A DNA stretch of 12,733 nucleotides. Source: an uncultured cyanobacterium. GTDB lineage: Bacteria > Cyanobacteriota > Cyanobacteriia > Cyanobacteriales > Chroococcidiopsidaceae. The notes beneath the pieces were generated by a model, which ran no database searches, was not told where the DNA came from, and saw only the letters and a program-made list of their open reading frames with translations. The stretch spans positions 1-12,733 of the forward strand of contig CAMIFA010000150.1 in NCBI GenBank assembly GCA_946221495.1, read 5' to 3'. This document shows positions 6,652 through 12,733 of the stretch, piece by piece; within the stretch, counting starts at the first letter, position 1; the number at the start of each line of letters is the position of its first letter. The position numbers were made by a program, and so were the translations under genes.

Positions 6652-8319
6652 TTAGGCTGTAACTCCTTTGCTATAAACCAAATCAACAGCTTGTCGCAGG
6701 GCTGCGGTGCGATCGCTGATCACATGATCAGGCTTAATCAACGAGAAAATCCCTAACTTTTCCAAGCGACTCTCGATTTTGCTACTAGCTCCGACAATAT
6801 AAACTTGCAGCCCTTTGTCGTGGGCATCCCGAATCGCATTCTCGATCGCTAAGGAAGCCGTCACCCCCAGTATAGGTACATCGCTTAAATCCATCACCAG
6901 AGCATCCGCATCTTTCATGGCATTGTGTTCGCGGGCGATCGCCTTTGATAATCCAAAAATCATTGGGCCACTCAGGTAAAACAGCAACACTCGACCGTTG
7001 CCTTTATCCAACAATTGCTTTTGTTCACTGCTGAGTCTGACATCATCATCCGTATCGGTAATTAGCTTCACTTCCTTTGCCTGCAGACTGCTCAAGCGTT
7101 CAATCGTGAGAATATTGGCAATAAACACACCCACACCCACTGCTACAATCAAGTCTACAAACACCGTCAGTAGCAGCACCCCATACATAATTAAGGAGCC
7201 TTTGACCGAGACTTGGTGCGATCGCTTCAAAAAGCTCCAATCTAGAATGTCAATCCCGACTTTCAGCGCAATCCCCGCCAATACCGCCATTGGAATTGGT
7301 TGCGTTAGCTTTGCTGCCCCCAACACTACAACCAACAGCATTAAAGCACGAGTCAAACCCGATAGAGCCGACGTTGCCCCTGTTTGAATATTAACCACTG
7401 TTCCCATCGTCGCACCCGCACCAGGCAACCCACCACACAGCCCAGAAATAATATTGCCAATTCCTTGACCAATCAGTTCTTTATCCGATTTATGTTCCGT
7501 GCGGGTAAGGCTATCCGCAACCACAGCAGTTAGCAACGTATCAATACAGCCCAACATCCCCAACATCACGCCATTTACCAGCATGACGGTAATTTGATCG
7601 GGTGTAAACGTGGGTAGTTGCAGCGTGGGCAGCCCTACGGGAATTTCACCAATGCGTCGAATATCAACGTTCTGAAATACCGTCAGCGAAATGACCGTGC
7701 CGACAATCAACGCTACCAACTGCGGCGGTACGAATTTCTTCAGCTTTTTGGGCATGAAGAAAATAATTGCCAAAGTTACCGCACCTAAAATTGCTTCCGG
7801 CAGATTATCATTAACATTCGCCACCAACTGCGGGATTGCCATAAAAGTCCCCAACACGCCACCCTTTGGGGCAGGTTGACCGAGGAATGGGGCAATTTGC
7901 AGGATAATTAAAATCACGCCAATTCCTGACATGAAGCCAGAAATGACGCTGTAGGGCATCAAAGTAATGTATTTGCCTAGCTTGAAGATGCCAAAGATAA
8001 TTTGAAATAAACCCGCCAACATGACGACGGTAAATGCCATCGCCAGCCCATTCTCGGGGTTACTTGCGGTCAGTCCAGCGACGATCGCCGTCATCACTAC
8101 GGTCATTGGTCCCGTCGGTTCGGAAATCAGCGTTGGTGTACCGCCAAACAAGGCAGCAAAAAAGCCGACGCAAACTGCCCCATAAAGTCCAGCGATCGCT
8201 CCCGCACCAGAGGCAACCCCGAAGGCGAGGGCAAGGGGTAGAGAAACGATCGCCGCCGTGACACCGCCAAAGATATCGCCACGCAGATTACTGAAACGAA
8301 TTTCATTAGTTATTGACAT
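6652..8319 (-). CDS. bicA: SulP-family Na+-dependent bicarbonate transporter BicA
   Basis: 555 residues, the usual length. The N terminus MSITNEIRFSNLRGDIFGG aligns with known BicA. The membrane domain (about 12-405) has two inverted repeats of the SulP/SLC26 fold. GGTPTLISEPTGPMTVVM (59-76), with Thr69, and GCIDTLLT, with Asp260, correspond to the Na+/HCO3- site described for Synechocystis BicA. The cytoplasmic STAS domain covers about 435-550. BicA is a low-affinity, high-flux plasma-membrane importer of the CO2-concentrating mechanism. No purine-rich ribosome site is seen, but the start is fixed by conservation. The antiporter gene follows on the same strand. An IS element ends 176 bp upstream of the start codon and may alter the promoter region. 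A SulP sulfate transporter is the alternative, but similarity to BicA is strong throughout. Confidence 0.95.
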   Translation of the reverse strand: MSITNEIRFSNLRGDIFGGVTAAIVSLPLALAFGVASGAGAIAGLYGAVCVGFFAALFGGTPTLISEPTGPMTVVMTAIVAGLTASNPENGLAMAFTVVMLAGLFQIIFGIFKLGKYITLMPYSVISGFMSGIGVILIILQIAPFLGQPAPKGGVLGTFMAIPQLVANVNDNLPEAILGAVTLAIIFFMPKKLKKFVPPQLVALIVGTVISLTVFQNVDIRRIGEIPVGLPTLQLPTFTPDQITVMLVNGVMLGMLGCIDTLLTAVVADSLTRTEHKSDKELIGQGIGNIISGLCGGLPGAGATMGTVVNIQTGATSALSGLTRALMLLVVVLGAAKLTQPIPMAVLAGIALKVGIDILDWSFLKRSHQVSVKGSLIMYGVLLLTVFVDLIVAVGVGVFIANILTIERLSSLQAKEVKLITDTDDDVRLSSEQKQLLDKGNGRVLLFYLSGPMIFGLSKAIAREHNAMKDADALVMDLSDVPILGVTASLAIENAIRDAHDKGLQVYIVGASSKIESRLEKLGIFSLIKPDHVISDRTAALRQAVDLVYSKGVTA

Positions 8320-8495
8320 TTAGCAATCAGGTGAAGTGAACTGGATGAAGATTTAAGCAATCGAGCATGGCATTGCCAAAGGTGCATTATTTCAGATCCA
8401 AAAACAGAGGCTCGAACAAACCCCTCGCTTTGCGGGTCAAAAACAGCAGATTATCAACTTCCAACAAGCTTGTGCTGTTAGCTTTTCAACTTACA
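8320..8495 (-). promoter_or_regulatory. bicA leader between start codon and IS end
   Basis: These 176 bp hold whatever proximal promoter bicA retains. No convincing -35/-10 pair or LysR-type site was found by eye. A short hairpin ACCCctCGCtttGCGGGT lies near 8431. The first bases outside the IS (8495 downwards) are also the predicted guide sequence of the element's RNA. A short plus-strand reading frame that crosses the IS boundary is not considered a gene. Confidence 0.4.
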
Positions 8496-8620
8496 TTGAC
8501 ACTCTCCGGTCGCGCATACGCGGAGATTCTTAAGAATTTACCACAAGGCAATTCTTAAAGGCGTAGTCAATGCGCCGCTAGACACTTCACTTAAGTCTAA
8601 ATCAAGTGTTGTGCTTACTT
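8496..8620 (-). ncRNA. Predicted TnpB guide RNA (omega RNA)
   Basis: By analogy with other IS200/IS605 elements, the RNA would cover the 3' end of tnpB and the right end, with the guide beginning directly outside TCAA (8495 downwards). Three successive hairpins are visible: 8560-8576 (six positions, one mismatch on the minus strand), 8530-8558 (perfect nine-pair stem, loop containing the tnpB stop codon) and the terminal hairpin 8504-8525. The 5' boundary is a guess. Confidence 0.45.
8504..8525 (-). repeat. Right-end subterminal hairpin of the IS
   Basis: Plus-strand CTCCG and CGGAG flank a short inner GT/AC pairing with one bulged G (8520). On the coding strand GAAT lies directly 5' of the hairpin foot and TCAA ends eight bases 3' of it, as in IS608. 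An overlapping 12-bp palindrome ATTCTTAAGAAT (8526-8537) abuts it. Confidence 0.8.
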
Positions 8621-9779
8621 TTCTGAGTATATTTGCCGCACCGTTCGCATCAGCATTAATATACTGATTGAATTTAGTGCGAAATAGCCCACGATGAGTT
8701 CGCTTTCCTGATGACTTCCACCCTTCAGTTTTTTCACCGAACGTAGGCAAGAAATCATTATCTACAAAACTAGCCTTTGATGTATAGCTTTCTTCAGTTT
8801 CAACAAATCTCAAACCGTATTGTTCACAAAGTTGAGCAATTCTATTTTTTAGTTTAGCAGTTGGAATAGATACAAATTTTTGATTGTTAATCTTGCTCAT
8901 GCTTGAACTATCTTTTTGTCTTTGATTCCAGCCAAAGACTATAGTTCCAATCTGATGAACTAAACAATGATTAATCATAAGTCGTGCAGCTTTATTTACA
9001 GCATCTCGCATCTGTCTATTACGTTTCTCAGTGATGGCTGCAAGTTTATTAGACCAGAAACCTTGGGGCTTCTTCTCTTTAATAGTTGAAACTTGTTTGT
9101 TATAGAATTGATTAAGTGATTTTAAGTGTTTACCATCAACAATAATTGATGTATCAACGTTGGAAATACAAGTTAACCAGTTATCTAAGCCATGATCTAT
9201 TCCTAAAACTTTATTGAAATCTACGTTCGCTTTTTCACTTTCTAGTTTGTAAACAAATTCTAGATAAAAACGACGATTACGAGGTAGTATTCGTAGCTCT
9301 TTGATATCTTCAAACTTTAAATTAGGCGGCATCGTTACACTAAAGTTTTTTAGTCCAAACCATCTACCTACAGTCAATCCTAGAGGAATTTGAAGGGAAT
9401 TATCTATTAGTTTTAAGGCTTGCTTTGGATAGCTGACAACCGCAAGACCGTCTTTCTTTCTATAGTTTGGTAGCTTTGGTCTAAACTCCAATTCACCATT
9501 GCGAAACTTTTTATCAAGTTCATAGTAAGACTTAAAGCTTTCTCTAACAGCTAAAAGAGTTTGTTGTGCAGCTTGAGAATGTAAGACTTGATAGTGGGAA
9601 TTCCTTTTGTATTCATTGATTAGGTCAAACTTACCTAAATACTTACGAATCTTAAACCATACTTGACGAGCGTAGTAAATGCCGCAGTTTGTAAGTTTAT
9701 TTGCTTCGCTACAAATGAACTCTAGAATATTCGTTAGTTGCTTGTTATCATTGATTAAAACTTGCTGACAACCAAACAC
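8538..9779 (-). CDS. tnpB: TnpB RNA-guided nuclease, variant RuvC type
   Basis: 413 residues, full length. The start is GTG at 9777-9779, with AGGTGA (9786-9791) six bases upstream. RuvC-I Asp195 is in VLGIDHGLDN and RuvC-III Asp377 is in INADANGAANI. The usual RuvC-II Glu of IVxE is absent (TIVFGWNQRQK, 279-289). Instead FVETEESYTSKASF (325-338) offers Glu329/Glu330, as in the TnpB group with a relocated glutamate. The zinc-ribbon CxxC pairs are missing, replaced by SSGKRTHRGLFRTKF (356-370), also typical of that group. TnpB cuts DNA guided by RNA from its own element's end, which helps retain the IS at donor sites. Lysine-rich composition and low GC differ from the neighbouring bicA. No tnpA accompanies it. 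Whether it is an active nuclease cannot be decided from sequence alone. Confidence 0.92.
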   Translation of the reverse strand: MFGCQQVLINDNKQLTNILEFICSEANKLTNCGIYYARQVWFKIRKYLGKFDLINEYKRNSHYQVLHSQAAQQTLLAVRESFKSYYELDKKFRNGELEFRPKLPNYRKKDGLAVVSYPKQALKLIDNSLQIPLGLTVGRWFGLKNFSVTMPPNLKFEDIKELRILPRNRRFYLEFVYKLESEKANVDFNKVLGIDHGLDNWLTCISNVDTSIIVDGKHLKSLNQFYNKQVSTIKEKKPQGFWSNKLAAITEKRNRQMRDAVNKAARLMINHCLVHQIGTIVFGWNQRQKDSSSMSKINNQKFVSIPTAKLKNRIAQLCEQYGLRFVETEESYTSKASFVDNDFLPTFGEKTEGWKSSGKRTHRGLFRTKFNQYINADANGAANILRKVSTTLDLDLSEVSSGALTTPLRIALW

Positions 9780-9856
9780 TTAAAGTCACCTAATTCGCTT
9801 TAACTTATGTCTTAAATTATACATTAATTAGTAGTTGGAGATAAGCAATTTTCAAG

Positions 9857-9872
9857 GCAGATTAAAATCTGC
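9857..9872. repeat. Palindrome GCAGATTAAAATCTGC inside the IS left end
   Basis: A perfect seven-pair stem with a two-base centre lies 78 bp upstream of tnpB, between the left hairpin and the gene. It may shield tnpB from incoming transcription, or belong to the element's left-end structure. The 107 bp between the tnpB start and the left hairpin contain no coding sequence. Confidence 0.5.
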
Positions 9873-9885
9873 AACTAGCTTTGAT

Positions 9886-9907
9886 CTCCGGTCGCGCATA
9901 CACGGAG
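9886..9907 (-). repeat. Left-end subterminal hairpin of the IS
   Basis: It is identical to the right-end hairpin except for A instead of G at the unpaired position (9902). On the coding strand the foot is preceded by AAAA, and TTTTAT/AAAG (9930-9921) lies about 17 bases upstream, giving the proposed left boundary at 9924. Confidence 0.8.
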
Positions 9908-9924
9908 TTTTCAGCATTTTCTTT

Positions 9925-10234
9925 ATAAAAGCAGTCAGCAAATTGAATTAATATTTTTTAAGCTAATTATAGATTTTATCTCTGATTATATAGAGGTAAT
10001 ATTTGAATTGCGGTTATCCAAGGGCTGGTATGGCTGGGGCGATCGCTAATCTCTATAGGCTGAGCTGATCCTGGAAAAAATTAATAGATTGCTGATAGCT
10101 GTGTCAGAGTAACAATCTCCGCATAAGTGGCATAACAAATCATTGCCACAACGGACACAGACGCAAAAGTTATTAGCCGTCGCTGATCGCCGTTATCGAT
10201 TGGCATCAGAACGGGATAAATTTGACATAGACGC
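9925..10234. other. Non-coding stretch left of the repeat cluster
   Basis: AT-rich at first, then more mixed, with one GCGATCGC (10039-10046). No intact gene is seen. A plus-strand frame at about 10147-10254 reads protein-like (QRTQTQKLLAVADRRYRLAS...) but has no start or ribosome site and ends in TGA inside the first repeat. It could be a gene remnant disrupted there. Confidence 0.4.
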
Positions 10235-10349
10235 TGTGGGTTCGCAGACTAAATGAAATTTTATCAACGGAACTAAGGCACTCCTAGCTCCTCTTGTTGC
10301 AGACTAAGTGAAATTTTCCTACCAAATTCGCGGACTAAGTGAAATTTCC
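10235..10349. repeat. Three direct repeats after TGTGGG: possible transposon end
   Basis: Copies of GC(A/G)GACTAA(A/G)TGAAATTT lie at 10244-10265, 10299-10320 and 10330-10349, the last also preceded by TTC. The first is preceded by TGTGGG (10235-10240). Irregularly spaced, same-direction repeats of about 20 bp inside a TGT terminus are the layout of TnsB binding sites at Tn7-like ends, and Tn7 itself begins TGTGGG. If this is an end, the element would extend right, over the TPR gene, flanked on the left by the five bases GACGC (10230-10234). No inverted copies occur in the window, so the assignment is inference. A MITE or regulatory iteron is possible. Confidence 0.45.
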
Positions 10350-10700
10350 CGCCTTCTAAAATATGTAGAGCTAGAAACCTACCGAGTAAGAGCGAGAGAT
10401 TTTTTAAGGGCAGATACCAACAGACAAACGCCAATGGGTATATCGAGACTGGGATCATGTGCAGTTCAAAGCTACTTCCGTGTAATCCCTTTACCTATGC
10501 ATTGGTTATCAGCTGTCAGACATTCTAATAAACGACACTTCTGTTGAATGCTGCTACCACCATCTAATTTACGGATGATGTTTCCACGAAAAAGAGGCGA
10601 TTTTTACGGAACTTCCTACTTTTCTGATGAATGAAGTAACAGGTAGATTTTGACAGCAACCTTGCCTATCCTTTAAAGCATTAGCAGAGGTTTGAGATAT
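10350..10700 (+). other. Region upstream of the TPR gene, with a possible gene remnant
   Basis: No intact gene. The plus frame beginning near 10435 reads WVYRDWDHVQFKATSV, stop, then IGYQLSDILINDTSVE... to a TGA at 10576, then CFHEKEAIFTELPTFLMNEV to a TGA at 10651. All pieces are in one frame and look protein-like, which would suit a decayed gene, but no family is recognised. The last 50 bp must contain the TPR gene's ribosome site (AGAGG at 10686-10690). Confidence 0.3.
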
Positions 10701-12733
10701 ATGGATGAGAACCGTGTTCAAGAATATCTGAATCTGATTCAAGAGCTTCTGGATTGTCCCAGTGAGGAAGAAGTGCAGATTTTGAATGCTAACCCGGATT
10801 TACTTGATGCAGGGTTGGTGGAAACGATGGAACTCTTAGCAGAGGTGTTGGAGCAGAGGGGGAACCAAGATGCTGCTAATTTTTTAATCGATGTTGCCCA
10901 TCAGCTGGCAAAAGCACTGGAGTTGTCATCATCAACCCCCACTTCTTCCCCGCTCTCAAATCCCGACTCCCAACTTGATTTCCTGATGCGGGTACTACGG
11001 CTAACTAATGAAAGCAACAGAAACCCGCAAGTCCTGTACCCAGTACTGCAAGGAAACCTAGATAAACTTGATGATAACTTTGCTACTATCTTGCAAAGCT
11101 GGGCAAAGGCAAAACTGTCAGAGGTAGACTCAGAAATAGCTCAAGCTGTTGCCAGCGATATTTTCAGTTTTAGCTCCTTGATTAAGAATTTCCCTCTAGG
11201 GAGTATATCTAGCAATCTGGAGATTGCGATCGCAGGTAACGAAGTTGCTGCTACCGTTTTTACCCGTAGAGCATTTCCCCATCTTTGGGCAATGACTCAA
11301 CATAATCTAGGTAGTACCTACTGTGACAGAATCCAAGGAGACAAGGCAGAAAATCTGGAAGTGGCGATTTGCTACTACATCCAAGCACTACAAGTTCATA
11401 CCCGTGAGGAATTTCCCTTTGATTGGGCAATGACTCAATATAGTCTAGGTAATGCCTACCGTCAGAGAATCAAGGGAGATAAGGTAGAAAATCTGGAAGT
11501 AGCGATTCACTACCACACCCAAGCACTGCAAGTTTTTACCCGTGAGGCATTTCCCCATAATTGGGCAACGACTCAAAATAGTTTAGGTAATGCCTACCGT
11601 GAGAGAATCCAAGGAGACAAGACAGAAAATTTGGAAGTGGCAATTCGCTACTATACTCAAGCACTGCAAGTTTTTACTCGTGAAGCATCCCCTTTAGATT
11701 GGGCAATGACTCAACATAATCTGGGTAGTGCCTACTGTGACAGAATCCAAGGAGACAAGGTAGAAAATCTGGAAGTGGCAATTGACTGCCTCATCCAAGC
11801 ACTGCAAGTTCGTACCCGTGAGACATTTCCCAACTATTGGGCAATGACTCAGTATCATCTGGGTAATGCTTACCGTCAGAGAATTCAGGGCGACAAGGCA
11901 GAAAATCTGGAAGTAGCGATTCGCTACTATACCCAAGCAGTGCAAGTTCATACCTATGAAGCATTTCCTGACTATTGGGCAAGAACCCAAAATAATCTGG
12001 GTAATGCTTACTATCAGAGAATCCAGGGCGACAAGGCAGAAAATCTGGAAGTAGCGATTCGCTACTATACTCAAGCACTGCAAGTCCGTACCCGTGAGGT
12101 ATTTCCCTTTGATTGGGCAAAGATTCAACATAGTCTGGCTGCTATCTACAGTAATAGAATCAAAGGAGACAGAGCAGAAAATTTGGAAGTGGCAATTCGC
12201 TACAACACCCAAGCACTGCAAGTCCGTACCCGTGAGGCATTTCCCTTTGATTGGGCAGAGACTCAAACTAATCTGGGCGAGACTTACCGTCAGAGAATCC
12301 GAGGAGACAAGGCAGAAAATCTGGAAGCGGCAATTGGCTGCCTCATCCAAGCACTACAAGTCCATACTCGTGAGACATCTCCTGAATATTGGGCAAGGAC
12401 TCAAAATAATCTGGGTATTGCCTACGGCGATAGAATTCAGGGAGACAAGGCAGAAAATCTGGAAGCGGCGATTCACCACCTCACCCAAGCACTACAAGTT
12501 CGTACCCGTGAGGCATTTCCCTTTGATTGGGCAAGAACCCAACGTAGTTTGGCTGCTGTCTACGGTAACCGGGGAGACAAGGCAGAAAATCTGGAAGCGG
12601 CAATTCACTACTACACCCAAGCACTGAAAGTTTTTACTCGTGAAGCATTCCCTTTAGATTGGGCAATGACTCAAAATAATTTGGGTATTAACTACCGTCA
12701 GAGAATCTGGGGAGACAAGGCAGAAAATCTGGA
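10701..12733 (+). CDS. TPR-repeat protein, probably CHAT-type, partial at right edge
   Basis: Open from ATG 10701 to the window end, 677 complete codons without a stop. Residues 1 to about 202 form a helical N-terminal part (MDENRVQEYLNLIQELLDCP; NLEIAIAGNEVAATVFTRRAFP near its end). From residue 203 run tandem 46-residue repeats with consensus LGNAYRQRIQGDKAENLEVAI, then RYYTQALQVRTREAFPFDWA, then xTQNN. Nine are full length, the tenth (from 12549) lacks two residues, and an eleventh is cut by the edge. These are TPR-like helical hairpins forming a superhelix for protein binding. Recalled cyanobacterial proteins with this N terminus and repeat end in a CHAT caspase-like protease domain, which would lie outside the window, so the function is inferred. 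AGAGG lies ten bases before the start. Repeats are very similar at DNA level, implying recent expansion or homogenisation. Frames open on the other strand here are artefacts of the repeats. Confidence 0.85.
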   Translation, partial: MDENRVQEYLNLIQELLDCPSEEEVQILNANPDLLDAGLVETMELLAEVLEQRGNQDAANFLIDVAHQLAKALELSSSTPTSSPLSNPDSQLDFLMRVLRLTNESNRNPQVLYPVLQGNLDKLDDNFATILQSWAKAKLSEVDSEIAQAVASDIFSFSSLIKNFPLGSISSNLEIAIAGNEVAATVFTRRAFPHLWAMTQHNLGSTYCDRIQGDKAENLEVAICYYIQALQVHTREEFPFDWAMTQYSLGNAYRQRIKGDKVENLEVAIHYHTQALQVFTREAFPHNWATTQNSLGNAYRERIQGDKTENLEVAIRYYTQALQVFTREASPLDWAMTQHNLGSAYCDRIQGDKVENLEVAIDCLIQALQVRTRETFPNYWAMTQYHLGNAYRQRIQGDKAENLEVAIRYYTQAVQVHTYEAFPDYWARTQNNLGNAYYQRIQGDKAENLEVAIRYYTQALQVRTREVFPFDWAKIQHSLAAIYSNRIKGDRAENLEVAIRYNTQALQVRTREAFPFDWAETQTNLGETYRQRIRGDKAENLEAAIGCLIQALQVHTRETSPEYWARTQNNLGIAYGDRIQGDKAENLEAAIHHLTQALQVRTREAFPFDWARTQRSLAAVYGNRGDKAENLEAAIHYYTQALKVFTREAFPLDWAMTQNNLGINYRQRIWGDKAENL
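11307..12733 (+). repeat. 138-bp tandem coding repeats (10 plus a partial)
   Basis: The unit starts at 11307 and recurs exactly every 138 bp (11445, 11583, 11721, 11859, 11997, 12135, 12273, 12411, 12549). The tenth unit is 132 bp, so the eleventh starts at 12681 and runs off the edge. The stretch around GGAGACAAGGCAGAAAATCT is almost invariant between units, while positions encoding the helix surface vary. Confidence 0.95.

Larger units (their letters stand above)
8496..9924 (-). mobile_element. IS200/IS605-family element, tnpB only (1429 bp)
   Basis: Both ends carry the same 22-base imperfect hairpin in the same orientation (8504-8525 and 9886-9907), differing only at one base that is unpaired in the stem. 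Same-strand, non-inverted hairpins are the hallmark of the family. On the coding (minus) strand the right end reads GAAT, hairpin, eight bases ending TCAA, and the left end reads TTAT then AAAG about 17 bases before its hairpin. This closely parallels IS608 (GAAT guide, TCAA right cleavage site, TTAC left site). The boundaries given, after TTAT and after TCAA, are inferred from that parallel. No tnpA is present, so the copy is non-autonomous and needs a TnpA in trans. Confidence 0.8.

Noticed and set aside
8367..8558. 63-residue plus-strand open frame upstream of bicA
   Set aside because: It runs across the inferred IS boundary and its terminal hairpin into the end of tnpB, has no ribosome site and resembles no family.
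10244..10349. Repeat cluster as a CRISPR array
   Set aside because: Only three copies, unequal spacing (55 and 31 bp), spacers of different length and no cas genes in the window.
10308..10547. 79-residue plus-strand open frame over the repeat cluster
   Set aside because: It starts inside the second direct repeat, has no ribosome site and no recognisable sequence, so chance is more likely.
11694..12350. 218-residue open frame on the minus strand within the TPR array
   Set aside because: It is itself periodic with the 138-bp unit and arises because the repeats lack stops in that frame. The plus-strand frame has clear TPR-like protein sequence and a ribosome site.
12094..12627. 177-residue open plus-strand frame in the TPR array, different phase
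   Set aside because: Same cause: a repeat-derived shadow of the main frame, with no own start signal.

Overview
The window is cyanobacterial chromosome. It carries photosystem II genes (psbE, psbF, psbL, psbJ), a photosystem I gene (psaI), NDH-1 genes (ndhC, ndhK, ndhJ), a BicA-type bicarbonate transporter and at least 13 copies of the cyanobacterial octamer GCGATCGC. The protein sequences look closest, from memory, to Nostocales or Chroococcidiopsis-like relatives. The species cannot be fixed by eye.

Layout. Positions 1-354 hold a lone psaI on +. Positions 560-3000 hold a minus-strand photosystem II biogenesis cluster, transcribed rubA > ycf48 > psbE > psbF > psbL > psbJ: a membrane rubredoxin and the Ycf48 lipoprotein needed to assemble the PSII reaction centre, then the two cytochrome b559 subunits and two small PSII subunits. 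A perfect 16-bp hairpin lies between psbL and psbJ. Divergent from rubA, 3219-4829 is a tightly overlapping ndhC-ndhK-ndhJ operon ending in a clear hairpin terminator. Positions 5059-8319 (minus) hold bicA followed by a CPA2-type Na+/H+ antiporter. They make functional sense together, because BicA takes up HCO3- with Na+ and the antiporter can expel the Na+.

Positions 8496-9924 are an IS200/IS605-family element encoding only TnpB, with both subterminal hairpins and IS608-like end signals. It sits 176 bp upstream of bicA in the same orientation. The TnpB lacks the usual RuvC-II glutamate and the zinc ribbon, and shows the ETEESYTSK motif of the variant group with a relocated glutamate.

Positions 9925-10700 contain no intact gene. 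Inside this stretch three 20-22-bp direct repeats follow a TGTGGG sequence at 10235, an arrangement resembling one end of a Tn7-like transposon (inference). From 10701 to the right edge runs a large open frame for a protein with an N-terminal helical domain and at least ten 46-residue TPR-like repeats, cut by the window. In cyanobacteria this architecture commonly ends in a CHAT (caspase-like) protease domain, which here would lie outside the window.

The left 8.3 kb is conserved core genome. The right 4.4 kb is accessory, and the most interesting candidates are there: the tnpB element with its predicted guide RNA, and the repeat cluster beside the TPR gene.
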